DNA of 64,000 nt from Oscillospiraceae bacterium (GCA_902796905.1 CADBQU010000024.1:1-64000); one strand, 5' to 3'. Counted from the stretch's first letter, positions 42,743 through 50,812 are shown. The notes: generated by a model not told the origin, from the sequence alone. Translations and numbers: made by a program.

Positions 42743-44539
42743 TTATTTCTTCTCAATTGCCGAGAACTTACATTTTTCCATACAAGCTCCGCATTTGATA
42801 CATTTGTTGCTGTTAATTTTGTGAGGAGTTTTAACCGCTCCTTCTATGGCTCCTACGGGACATACTCTGGCGCATGCCGTACAACCTTTACATTTATCTT
42901 CTATAATTACATAGTTGAGTAATTTTTTGCAAACTCCCGCGGGACATCTCTTTTCTTTAACGTGAGCCAAGTATTCATCGTAAAAATAGTTTAAAGTAGA
43001 AAGTACGGGGTTTGGCGCCGTTTGACCTAATCCGCAAAGAGAGTTTTCTTTTATGTAATAGCAAAGCTCTTTCATATCTTCAAGGTCCTGCATAGTGCCT
43101 TTGCCTTCGGTTATTTTTGTAAGCATTTCCAAAAGCCTTCTGGTACCTACGCGGCAGGGCGTACATTTGCCGCAGGATTCGTCAACCGTAAATTCCAAAA
43201 AGAATTTTGCAATATCTACCATACAGTTGTCTTCGTCCATAACTATAAGTCCGCCGGAGCCCATCATAGAGCCGATGGATATTAAGTTGTCGTAATCTAT
43301 CGGAATATCAAAATGCTCTGCCGGAATACATCCGCCCGAAGGTCCGCCGGTTTGCGCCGCTTTAAATTTTTTGCCGTTCGGTATACCGCCGCCTATATCT
43401 TCAACAACCTCTCTTAAAGTTGTTCCCATAGGAATTTCAACCAATCCGGTATTTTTAATTTTTCCGCCCAAAGCAAAAACCTTTGTTCCTTTGGATTTTT
43501 CGGTACCCATGGAAGCAAACCATTCTGCGCCTTTTAAAATAATTTGCGGAATATTTGCCAAGGTTTCAACATTGTTTAAAATTGTGGGTTTGCCAAAAAG
43601 ACCTTTTAATGCCGGGAACGGCGGACGCGGTCTGGGCTCGCCTCTTTTGCCTTCTATACTTGTCATTAAAGCGGTTTCTTCGCCGCAAACGAAAGCTCCG
43701 GCGCCTAAACGGATATCAATATCAAAATCAAAGCCGGAACCGAATATATCCTTGCCCAAAAGACCTAAATCTCTGGCTTGTTTAATAGCTACCTTTAAGC
43801 GTTGTACGGCTATAGGATATTCCGCCCTTACATAAATATAACCTTGGCTTGCGCCTATGGCATATCCGGCAATGGTCATAGCTTCTAAAACTACGTGCGG
43901 ATCGCCTTCCAAAACCGAGCGGTCCATAAACGCTCCGGGGTCGCCTTCGTCAGCGTTACAGCAAACATATTTTTGGTCCGCTTTGTTTGCCGCGGCAAAT
44001 TTCCATTTTAAACCGGTTGGGAATCCGGCGCCGCCTCTTCCTCTTAAACCGGCGTCCAAAAGTATTTGAATAACATCTTCGGGTTTAAGCTCCGTTAAAA
44101 CCTTACCCAAAGCCGCGTAGCCGTCCATAGCTATGTATTCTTCTATATTTTCGGGGTCTATAACACCGCAGTTCCTTAAAGCAACACGGTGCTGCTTTTT
44201 GTAAAAAGCGGTATCGTTTAAAGAAACATTTCCCAAATGGTCCAAATCTTCGTGGGTTTCGTTATAAACCAAACGTTCAACAATTCTTCCCTTTAATAAA
44301 TGCTCTTCTACAATTTCGGTAACATTTTCGGGGGTAACGCGACTGTAAAAGGTTCCGTCGGGATAAACTATAACAACGGGACCGAGTGCGCAAAGTCCGA
44401 AACAACCTGTTTGTACCAATTTTACTTCTTCGGTTAAATTGTATTTTTCAAGGTTTTCTTTAAAAGCCTTTTGAATATCTTTACTTCCCGATGAAGTACA
44501 ACCGGTACCTCCGCAGATAAGTACGTGTGCACGAATCAT
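42743..44539 (-). CDS. hndC: NuoF-like flavin subunit of the hydrogenase (HndC/HydB type)
   Basis: The 598-residue product has a thioredoxin-like [2Fe-2S] N-terminus (CGGTGCTSSG, then CFGLC), the FMN/NADH site GLRGRGGAGFPTGLKW and NADEGDPGAFMDRS, the [4Fe-4S] site SCGKCTPCRVG and a C-terminal two-cluster ferredoxin domain (CKGCTACARVCP; CIKCGACMEKC). It oxidises or reduces NADH at FMN. GGAGGT precedes the ATG. It starts 188 bases after the hndB stop and is followed by hndD after 17 bases. Confidence 0.95.
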   Translation of the reverse strand: MIRAHVLICGGTGCTSSGSKDIQKAFKENLEKYNLTEEVKLVQTGCFGLCALGPVVIVYPDGTFYSRVTPENVTEIVEEHLLKGRIVERLVYNETHEDLDHLGNVSLNDTAFYKKQHRVALRNCGVIDPENIEEYIAMDGYAALGKVLTELKPEDVIQILLDAGLRGRGGAGFPTGLKWKFAAANKADQKYVCCNADEGDPGAFMDRSVLEGDPHVVLEAMTIAGYAIGASQGYIYVRAEYPIAVQRLKVAIKQARDLGLLGKDIFGSGFDFDIDIRLGAGAFVCGEETALMTSIEGKRGEPRPRPPFPALKGLFGKPTILNNVETLANIPQIILKGAEWFASMGTEKSKGTKVFALGGKIKNTGLVEIPMGTTLREVVEDIGGGIPNGKKFKAAQTGGPSGGCIPAEHFDIPIDYDNLISIGSMMGSGGLIVMDEDNCMVDIAKFFLEFTVDESCGKCTPCRVGTRRLLEMLTKITEGKGTMQDLEDMKELCYYIKENSLCGLGQTAPNPVLSTLNYFYDEYLAHVKEKRCPAGVCKKLLNYVIIEDKCKGCTACARVCPVGAIEGAVKTPHKINSNKCIKCGACMEKCKFSAIEKK

Positions 44540-44727
44540 AAATTTACCTCCAATATTTTGCCTTAAATACTTTACTTATTTTACTTTTACTTTTGCTTTT
44601 TGTTTGGTAAGTTAATACCGATAAAAATTCAAAAGAATAATTTTTTAATTTGTTTGTTTTTTTATTTATTTGTTTTTAAATTTTTAAAAAATCCCCCAAA
44701 ATTTTAAAAAGGGTTTTAAAATTAAAT

Positions 44728-45099
44728 TTAAGCTTTATGGGCGGCAATGGTATATTCCGATATAACCCTGCCGTTTTTTAAATGCTGTTCAACAACTTTT
44801 TTTGCCTTTTCGGCAGTCATTTTAACATAAGTTACTTTTTCTTTTCCGGCTTCAAAAATTTCAACTACCGGCTCGTATTGGCAAATGCCTATACATCCCG
44901 TTTGCGAAACCGTAACCTTTTTGGAAAGATTTTGATTTTGAACCTCTTCAACAAAGGTGTTTAAAACCGGTCTGGCGCCGGCTGCAATTCCGCAGGTAGC
45001 CATACCTACCACAACCCTTATATCTCCGGTGCCTTCCCTTAAAACCACTTTGTTTTGCATTTTTTCTTTAATTGCCTGTAATTCTGCCAATGATTTCAT
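44728..45099 (-). CDS. hndB: Thioredoxin-like [2Fe-2S] subunit (HndB type)
   Basis: The 123-residue product is a thioredoxin-like ferredoxin with four Cys (TCGIAAG; QTGCIGICQ), as in the HndB subunit of NADP-reducing hydrogenases. It forms an electron-transfer arm of the complex with HndC. AT-rich 188-base spacer on the downstream side and a cloverleaf on the upstream side. Confidence 0.88.
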   Translation of the reverse strand: MKSLAELQAIKEKMQNKVVLREGTGDIRVVVGMATCGIAAGARPVLNTFVEEVQNQNLSKKVTVSQTGCIGICQYEPVVEIFEAGKEKVTYVKMTAEKAKKVVEQHLKNGRVISEYTIAAHKA

Positions 45100-45150
45100 A
45101 TTTTCCGTCCTTTCGTAATATAAAGAATGAATTTTGTTTTATATTGTTAC

Positions 45151-45242
45151 GGCGACGAGCCAAATTTAAAAAATTTGGCTTTGCAAAAGCTTTTTTAAAG
45201 CTTTTGCGCCGAAAACATTTTTGTTTTCGGCGGCTCGTCGCC
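45151..45242. repeat. Intergenic cloverleaf palindrome 15
   Basis: Perfect 11-bp outer stem GGCGACGAGCC/GGCTCGTCGCC encloses CAAATTT, GCAAAAGCTTT and CCGAAAACA arms. It lies between the HATPase and hndB genes in the hydrogenase locus, in a 240-base spacer. Confidence 0.9.
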
Positions 45243-45339
45243 TTGTTTTGCAAAAATTATACAAATTATACAAATTATAAAAACTATAAAAATAAACAAA
45301 CCGAATACAAATAAAACAAATGTTTATTTAAAGGTTTTA

Positions 45340-45915
45340 TTATTTATCAACCGCCTCTTTATAAGATTCCGTTAAAAAGTCTTTTATCCAGGTTATAACT
45401 TCAAAGCTGTTTAACGGAATATCTTTGCCTAAAATTTTACGCAATTCTTCGGTTTTTAAAACAGCCGATTCTTTTTTGTTTTTTGTATGAATAAAAATAA
45501 AATCCGTTTCGGGATGCCCCTGTATTAACGTAACAACGGTAGAAACTATATCGCCCAGGGGAGTAAAATCTATATGGTTTTTATTAAAGCAGGCAGTAAC
45601 CGCAGTTCCGTGATTTGTTTTTTCTTCTTCTTTGCTTTTGGAAACTATTTTTAAATTTCCGCCGGTCTGCTCTGCGGCAAGTTTTAAAAACGGCAATCCC
45701 AAGCCTACCTTCCTGGTAGTTCTTGTGGTGTAAAACGGATCGGTTACATTTTTTAAAACCTCTTCGGTCATACCGCAGCCGTTATCCGAAATTGTTATTT
45801 TTAAAGTGTTTTCTTTTTCGTTTTCCGTTTCGTCTATTAAAATTTTAACAACGGTAGCTTTGGCTTTAACGGAATTTTCGGCTATATCTAAAATGTTTAA
45901 AGAAAGCTCTTTCAT
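45340..45915 (-). CDS. HATPase-domain ATP-binding protein
   Basis: The 191-residue product has an HATPase_c fold (N box LDIAENSVKA, G1 ISDNGCGM, G2 GLGLPFLKLAAEQ) but no HisKA dimer domain or sensor, so it is not a classic histidine kinase. It overlaps the upstream PHP gene by 4 bases. Small ATPases of this kind accompany sensory [FeFe] hydrogenases in Clostridia; it may phosphorylate a partner in that relay. This is inference from context. Confidence 0.75.
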   Translation of the reverse strand: MKELSLNILDIAENSVKAKATVVKILIDETENEKENTLKITISDNGCGMTEEVLKNVTDPFYTTRTTRKVGLGLPFLKLAAEQTGGNLKIVSKSKEEEKTNHGTAVTACFNKNHIDFTPLGDIVSTVVTLIQGHPETDFIFIHTKNKKESAVLKTEELRKILGKDIPLNSFEVITWIKDFLTESYKEAVDK

Positions 45916-46649
45916 TTGCGGGTTCCTTTTAAAATTTCCAAAAGCTCTTTTCTTACGGCGTTTGGATTTTTTTTATTTGCGTTAAACAAATAATAATTTT
46001 CTTTGTCTTTTAAATCGGTTAAATAATGGGCGTCGGAGCTTATAACTATATTTTTTTCTTTTAAAGAATGTTCTTCCAAGGTTTTTAAAACCGCTTCTTT
46101 ACGGTTTATCTCAACGGTTTTAAAATCCATACTTTGGGGTACCGTACCCAAAACCGAAATTATACCGTTGCTTTGCCTGTCTATATGAGCGGGATATGCC
46201 GTACCGCCGAAGCTTTCGGCTAAAGGCTTTACTTCTTCGCAGGTAACGGTTGTGGCGTTAGAAAGCAAATATTCTTCGGTTTTTACAATATTGTCGTTTT
46301 CGTCCAAAATATACTGATTACCGAAAATATCCTCTCGGTTTTTAATTAATGTACGCTTTTTATCTATATAATCGTTAAATTTTAAAGCGTTTTCCAAATG
46401 TTCAAAAATACAAATTATGTGTATGTCCTCCGCGGTGGTAAGTTCCATTCCGGCAACCGGAATTATATTGTACCTTTCCGCCGCTTTAAAAAAAGCAGGG
46501 CAGTTCCTTGCAGAGTTATGGTCGCATAAAGCTAAAATATCTATTTTGCACAAATGCGCCATACCGCAAAGGTTATTGGGGGTATTATCGTTATCGGCGC
46601 AAGGCGAAAGCGAAGAATGGGTGTGTAAATCGTAATATAGTTTATTCAT
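45912..46649 (-). CDS. PHP-domain phosphoesterase
   Basis: The 245-residue product has the PHP metal motifs DLHTHSSLSP (about 7-16), CDHNSARN and AHIDR, SSDAHYLTD. It lies in the hydrogenase locus between a DRTGG protein and the HATPase, an arrangement frequent in Clostridia. It could hydrolyse a phosphorylated small molecule or protein-bound phosphate; its substrate is unknown. Confidence 0.8.
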   Translation of the reverse strand: MNKLYYDLHTHSSLSPCADNDNTPNNLCGMAHLCKIDILALCDHNSARNCPAFFKAAERYNIIPVAGMELTTAEDIHIICIFEHLENALKFNDYIDKKRTLIKNREDIFGNQYILDENDNIVKTEEYLLSNATTVTCEEVKPLAESFGGTAYPAHIDRQSNGIISVLGTVPQSMDFKTVEINRKEAVLKTLEEHSLKEKNIVISSDAHYLTDLKDKENYYLFNANKKNPNAVRKELLEILKGTRK

Positions 46650-46677
46650 TGTATATTACCCTTTGTGGGTTGTTTTA

Positions 46678-46756
46678 GGCGGCGCCCGAAAAAATATTTT
46701 ATTTTTTCGGGGCAAAGCCTTTGGCTTTGCCGCAAACAAAAATTTGCGGCGCCGCC
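46678..46756. repeat. Intergenic cloverleaf palindrome 16
   Basis: Outer stem GGCGGCGCC/GGCGCCGCC (itself self-complementary) encloses CCGAAAAAATA, GGCAAAGCC and GCAAA arms. Confidence 0.85.
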
Positions 46757-46788
46757 ATAATATAAACTTTAATTTTTATATCAAAAAA

Positions 46789-47118
46789 TCATTTTAAAAG
46801 CCGGCTAATTTTTATTGCCGCTTCGTATGCTGTTAAATTTGTTAAAATCAAATTTATTTGTTTTTGCTTTGCGGCGGTAAGTAAATCATCGTCCGGCGTT
46901 ACGCCTTCGGCTAAAATTACAGCCGAAACATCTGCCAAAGAGGCAACCGCAGCTACATTAATGTTAGACATTATGGTTATCCATAAATCGTTTTCTTTGG
47001 CTCTTCCCATAACAAAGCTTAATAGATCTCCTATGTAGCAGCCGGTAACGGCTCGGTTTTTGTCCGCCGCATTTAATGCCGTAAAGTCTTCTTTTTGTAA
47101 TAAATCCAAAACGGTCAT
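46789..47118 (-). CDS. DRTGG-domain protein (short)
   Basis: From MTVLDLLQK (47118) the product has 109 residues and one DRTGG-type domain (AVTGCYIGDLLSFVM). The longer frame runs into the cloverleaf at 47152-47221 and has no ribosome site; AAAGG lies 11 bases before the ATG. DRTGG domains occur in phosphotransacetylase and in small proteins next to sensory hydrogenases. A ligand-binding role is assumed. Confidence 0.75.
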   Translation of the reverse strand: MTVLDLLQKEDFTALNAADKNRAVTGCYIGDLLSFVMGRAKENDLWITIMSNINVAAVASLADVSAVILAEGVTPDDDLLTAAKQKQINLILTNLTAYEAAIKISRLLK

Positions 47119-47151
47119 TTTTATATTAACCTTTCTTTTTGGTTTGCCGCA

Positions 47152-47221
47152 CGCCAAGCCAAAACTTTTGTTTTGGCAAAAGCCTTCGGCTTTTGAGAAA
47201 AGCAAAGCTTTTCTCTTGGCG
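47152..47221. repeat. Intergenic cloverleaf palindrome 17
   Basis: Outer stem CGCCAAG/CTTGGCG encloses CCAAAAC, CAAAAGCC and AGAAAAGC arms. This matches palindrome 2 almost base for base, although 45 kb away. Confidence 0.85.
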
Positions 47222-47295
47222 AGGTATTTGCTTTTGCGTATTTTATCGGTGTTTTATTTTTTTAAAGGCTTGGTTTTTATTCTTTGTTTTTGTTT

Positions 47296-48591
47296 TTATT
47301 TTTGGCTTTCGCAATTTTTATTTTCGTCTTTTAAATATATATCCAAAAGCGGACATCTTAAAGTTTTTCCGCTTTTGCTTTTTTCTTTAACTGCGTCTTC
47401 GGCAAATGCCCGGCAGTTCGGTGCACCGCAGGCACCGCAATCTATTCCCGGTAAAGAATCCCTAAGCTTTTGAATATCTCTCATCATTCTCATGGATTCC
47501 GCCATATTGTTTGAAAGTCTTGAAATAGGATCATATTCCGGTAAATTGTTAAAAAAATAGGTTTCGGGAATGTACTGCTCGTTTTTGTTTAAAAAATTTT
47601 GAGAAACCGGTAAGTATCTTCGTAAAGACTGCAATCTTGCTTTTGCAATAAACGGATTTTGCATTGCCATAACTCCGCCTACGCATCCGCCGGGACAGGC
47701 GTTTAACTCCACAAACTCCAAAGGCGGAATATTGCCGTTTTCAATTTGGTCCAAAACCCTTATGCAGTTTTCTATTCCGTCCGCCGCCAAATAATTTTCG
47801 TTAAATATAGCCGTAGATTCTCCGCCGGAACTTGCCCAGCCTACGCCTATCATTCCCGATTCCAGCATATAATCTAAATTTTCGTTGTTTAAATGCTTCA
47901 TTTCGTTTATAAGCAAAAAGTAAATATCGTTTATCGAAACCACAACGTCCACTTTGCTTTTATAGTCCGAAAATCCGTTTTTAACATAGCTTACTTTAGC
48001 GGGACACGGCGAAATAAAACAAACTCCTATATCTTCGTCCGTTAATTCGGGGTGTTTTTCTTTTGCTCTTTTTCTTGCCTTTGCCGCGGCTATTTCCATT
48101 GGCGGCAAAAGCTTTAAAATATTATCGTTTAAAGACGGAAAGCGTAAGCCTATTAACCTTATTATAACAGGACAAGCCGAGCTTATTGCGGGTATTTTTA
48201 CGCCTTCGGTTTTTAAATAAAGCCTTGTGTAAGCCGATACGAACTCGGCGGCTTTGCTAACCTCGTAAACATCGTCAAATCCTATTTTTAATAATCCGTT
48301 TAAAACGTAATCAACATCTTCCAAATTTTCAAATTGAGCGTAAAGCGTGGGTGCCGGCAATGCAATTTTATATTTAAATTTTTGCATATCTTCAAGCTTG
48401 CCCGAAACCGCTTTTTTTGCTTTGTGCGGACATTGCCTTATACATTCGCCGCAGTCTATGCATCTTTTTTGGTCTATAACCGAATGCCCGTTTTTAATTC
48501 TTATGGCTTCGGTGGGGCAATGGTGCAAACAGGTAGTACAACCGGTACATTTGCGTTCGTCCAGCAAAACCGAATGTTCGTAAACTTTCAT
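47296..48591 (-). CDS. Sensory-type [FeFe] hydrogenase domain protein
   Basis: The 431-residue product has two N-terminal [4Fe-4S] clusters (CTGCTTCLHHCP; CIDCGECIRQCP), an H-cluster domain with altered motifs (SSACPVI for TSCCPxW; SPCPAKVS for MPCxxK; LNACPGGCVGG for EIMGCPGGC) and a C-terminal [4Fe-4S] motif CGACGAPNC. Ala replaces the proton-relay Cys of motif 1, as in the HydS class of sensory hydrogenases, while the cluster Cys remain. It probably senses hydrogen or redox state rather than turning over H2 fast. Confidence 0.85.
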   Translation of the reverse strand: MKVYEHSVLLDERKCTGCTTCLHHCPTEAIRIKNGHSVIDQKRCIDCGECIRQCPHKAKKAVSGKLEDMQKFKYKIALPAPTLYAQFENLEDVDYVLNGLLKIGFDDVYEVSKAAEFVSAYTRLYLKTEGVKIPAISSACPVIIRLIGLRFPSLNDNILKLLPPMEIAAAKARKRAKEKHPELTDEDIGVCFISPCPAKVSYVKNGFSDYKSKVDVVVSINDIYFLLINEMKHLNNENLDYMLESGMIGVGWASSGGESTAIFNENYLAADGIENCIRVLDQIENGNIPPLEFVELNACPGGCVGGVMAMQNPFIAKARLQSLRRYLPVSQNFLNKNEQYIPETYFFNNLPEYDPISRLSNNMAESMRMMRDIQKLRDSLPGIDCGACGAPNCRAFAEDAVKEKSKSGKTLRCPLLDIYLKDENKNCESQK

Positions 48592-48773
48592 ACTTACCCA
48601 CCGCCTAAAACATTTTGATTATATAAAAACAGTTGTGTTTATATAATGTATAAAAAATATATAATATAAAAAATTATAAAATTATAAATTATAAAATATA
48701 AAAAGGTATGCACAAAAAAGTAAAGAATAAAACCGATTTAAATAAAAAACGTACAATTAAATTTGCAAAAAAA

Positions 48774-49196
48774 TTATAAATTAATTCGCATAAAAACCGT
48801 AGTTCCTACGCCCACTTCCGAAGTTATTTTCATTTCGTCCGTATATCGTTTCATATTGGGCAGCCCCATTCCGGCGCCGAACCCCAAAGAACGTATGTTA
48901 TCGGGAGCGGTGGAAAAACCCTCCTGCATGGCTTGCTCTATGTTTTTAATTCCCGGCCCGGTATCTTTTAAAACTATATCAATACAGTTCTCTTCAACCG
49001 TAACAGTGGCTTCGCCGCCGCCGGCATGAATTACCATATTAATTTCCCCCTCGTACATAGCAATAGACACCCTGCGTATTATTTCGGGAGAAATACCCAG
49101 CTGCCGCAAATTTTTTTTAACGTTAACCGAAGCCTGACCGGCGGAGGTAAAGTCCTCACCGTCTACATTAAAGTTAAAAACTACGTTGTTGTTCAT
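48774..49196 (-). CDS. RsbW/RsbT-like serine kinase ATPase
   Basis: The 140-residue product is an HATPase fold like anti-sigma factor kinases: N box YEGEINMVIH, G1 DTGPGI and G2 LGFGAGMGLPNMKR. It is preceded by the second DRTGG gene at 12 bases. It may work as a switch protein in the sensory branch; no cognate sigma factor or STAS protein is in the window. Confidence 0.8.
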   Translation of the reverse strand: MNNNVVFNFNVDGEDFTSAGQASVNVKKNLRQLGISPEIIRRVSIAMYEGEINMVIHAGGGEATVTVEENCIDIVLKDTGPGIKNIEQAMQEGFSTAPDNIRSLGFGAGMGLPNMKRYTDEMKITSEVGVGTTVFMRINL

Positions 49197-49208
49197 TTTT
49201 ACACTCTC

Positions 49209-49562
49209 TTATTTTTTTACCTTGTTGCCTACAAGACCGTTTGCATAAAGAATTCCGCAGGCCTCGTACATACGTTTGTCGGTTGCCATTAAAACTATGC
49301 CGCTGTCTTTTGCCAGCTGAATCATCTGCTCGGTAGGCTCTTTGCTTCTTACAAAAACAATGCATACCATATCCATCATTTCGGCAGTTCTTATAACCTG
49401 AGGGTTAACAAGGCCGGTAAGTAAAACCGCCTGGTCTTTTACATAAGCCAAAACGTCGCTCATCATATCGCTTCCGCAGGCAGAATAAACGTGCTTGCCC
49501 AAAAGTTCTTCGTTGCATATAACTTTAGCGTTTAAAAGCTCTTGCATAGTACAAATTTTCAT
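49209..49562 (-). CDS. DRTGG-domain protein
   Basis: The 117-residue product has a DRTGG-type fold with YSACGSDMMSDVLAYV (about 26-41). It is the second gene of the hydrogenase locus as read from hndA, followed at 12 bases by the ATPase gene. GAGGGA precedes the ATG. It is paralogous to the protein at 46789. Confidence 0.78.
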   Translation of the reverse strand: MKICTMQELLNAKVICNEELLGKHVYSACGSDMMSDVLAYVKDQAVLLTGLVNPQVIRTAEMMDMVCIVFVRSKEPTEQMIQLAKDSGIVLMATDKRMYEACGILYANGLVGNKVKK

Positions 49563-49667
49563 ACTTTTCCCTCAGTTTCGGTAAATATAATATAAGTAGT
49601 ATAAGTAAAGTGAGTAATATATTTTATTTGAATAAATATATTTTAAGTGTTTGTATTTTTATAAGTA

Positions 49668-49681
49668 ATTGTATTGTCTAA
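49668..49681. repeat. Single arm of the 34373 inverted repeat
   Basis: ATTGTATTGTCTAA is identical to 34440-34453. Here it stands alone in the spacer between hndA and the DRTGG gene, without the partner arm. Confidence 0.5.
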
Positions 49682-49722
49682 GCCGTACAACATTAGCATT
49701 GGTATATATTACAAATCGGTTA

Positions 49723-50217
49723 TCAGTCTTTGTATTTTTCCAAAATACCGTCTATATCGTCAACGGTCAATCTTCCGTAAACATCGTCGTTAACGGTTAA
49801 AACCGGAGCCAATCCGCAGGCGCCTATACATCTGCAGGCCTCAACCGAAAATTTTCCGTCCGCCGTGCATCCGCCGTCTTCAACTCCTAATTTTTCCAAA
49901 AGCTTTTTAAAAATATCGCCGGAGCCTTTTACATAACAGGCTGTACCCAAGCAAACGGAAATTTTGTATTTTCCTTTAGGATTAAGCGAGAAAAACGAAT
50001 AAAAAGTTGCAACGCCGTAAACTTCCTGTAACGGAATGTTTAAACCGTTTGCAACCATTCTTTGAACTTCATAAGGCAAATAACCGTAAATTTCCTGAGC
50101 TTTTTGCAATACGGGAATTAATGCGCCTTTTTCGCCTTTTTCTTCTTCAATTACTTTTAAAAGCTGTGCTTCCTGTTCTTTAGAACCGGCAAAAGGGATA
50201 TTGCTTTTTGTGGACAT
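49723..50217 (-). CDS. hndA: NuoE-like [2Fe-2S] subunit (HndA/HydC type)
   Basis: The 164-residue product is the thioredoxin-like NuoE subunit with four Cys ligands (CLGTAC, then CRCIGACG) and the helical N-terminus typical of NADH-oxidoreductase subunit E. It is the first gene of the hydrogenase locus; GGAGGA precedes the ATG. It forms the NADH-side arm with HndC. Confidence 0.94.
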   Translation of the reverse strand: MSTKSNIPFAGSKEQEAQLLKVIEEEKGEKGALIPVLQKAQEIYGYLPYEVQRMVANGLNIPLQEVYGVATFYSFFSLNPKGKYKISVCLGTACYVKGSGDIFKKLLEKLGVEDGGCTADGKFSVEACRCIGACGLAPVLTVNDDVYGRLTVDDIDGILEKYKD

Positions 50218-50272
50218 AGCTTTTTCCTCCTTGGAATTTTTATAAAAACAGTTGTTTTTAAATTTTAAAGGT

Positions 50273-50328
50273 ATAAGATAAATTTAGTATTAACGTTCTT
50301 TTGCAAACGTTAATACTTATTATCTTAT
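50273..50328. promoter_or_regulatory. Long inverted repeat upstream of hndA
   Basis: GTATTAACGTT (50287-50297) pairs with AACGTTAATAC (50306-50316), and outside it ATAAGATAA (50273-50281) pairs with TTATCTTAT (50320-50328). It lies 56-111 bases upstream of the hndA start. It has no T-run on either side, so an operator or a leader hairpin is more likely than a terminator. Confidence 0.6.
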
Positions 50329-50579
50329 ATCTAAAGTTTATTTTAACATATAAGAAAAATAAAATCTATCAAAAAGCATTTTTATAAGTGTAGATTATTT
50401 AACCAATTTTTTGTGCAATTTATATAAAAATATGTTTTAAAATATACTATTTTAGAATAAAAAAGTATACTTTTTTAGTATATATTATCGTTTTTTGCAG
50501 GAAATAGCCATAAACGCCGAAGTTAAAAAACAAATTATATTTTATTGTATGAAATCTTTATTTTTATATTAATATGTGT
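50329..50579. other. AT-rich spacer with two short palindromes
   Basis: TAAAATATACTATTTTA (about 50437-50453) and AAAAAGTATACTTTTT (about 50460-50475) are near-perfect palindromes one helical turn or so apart, candidates for regulator binding between the divergent hydrogenase locus and the yfmF leader. No gene. Confidence 0.4.
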
Positions 50580-50656
50580 TATAATGTTCGCAGACAATTG
50601 ATGCTTTGCATCAATTAAAAGCCTTCGGCTTTTGCAACTTTCGTTGTGTCTGCTCC
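50580..50656 (+). repeat. Promoter-linked cloverleaf element, copy 5
   Basis: TATAAT (50580-50585), GTTCGCAGAC, then GTCTGC at 50648-50653. The three hairpins are AATTGATGC, AAAAGCC and GCAAC (loop TTTC) stems. It is nearly identical to copy 1 but its outer stem and third arm differ by compensated changes (GCAAC/GTTGT here, GCAGC/GCTGC there). Confidence 0.75.
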
Positions 50657-50666
50657 ATTGAATGGC

Positions 50667-50730
50667 CAAAAGCAAAATTCTTACGAATTTTAAAACGGCC
50701 GTTGCCGTTTTAAGCTGCGCTTTGCTTTTG
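50667..50730. repeat. Linking cloverleaf between copies 5 and 6
   Basis: Outer stem CAAAAGCAAA/TTTGCTTTTG (50667-50676, 50721-50730) encloses AAATTC-TTAC-GAATTT, TAAAACGGC-CGTT-GCCGTTTTA and AGC-TGC-GCT. The position is the same as at 13859-13931, though the sequences differ. Confidence 0.65.
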
Positions 50731-50733
50731 TGA

Positions 50734-50812
50734 TATAATGTTCGCAGACCAAACAAAACAAAGTTTTGTTTGCAAATGCTTCGCATTTTGCAGCTTTCGC
50801 CGCGTCTGCTCC
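50734..50812 (+). repeat. Promoter-linked cloverleaf element, copy 6
   Basis: TATAAT (50734-50739), GTTCGCAGAC (GCAGAC 50744-50749) with GTCTGC at 50804-50809. Hairpins: CAAACAAAAC/GTTTTGTTTG, CAAATGC and GCAGC arms. It ends CTCCGTTGAAATTTAAAAATC as in copy 1. The yfmF gene begins 160 bases downstream on the same strand. Confidence 0.72.

Noticed and set aside
45340-45915. The HATPase protein as a two-component sensor kinase
   Set aside because: It has no HisKA/HisKA_3 dimer domain, no phosphoacceptor His and no membrane or sensor part, and no response regulator is nearby.
46417-49292. Plus-strand frames across the hydrogenase locus
   Set aside because: They are shadows of strongly conserved minus-strand genes and have no family features.
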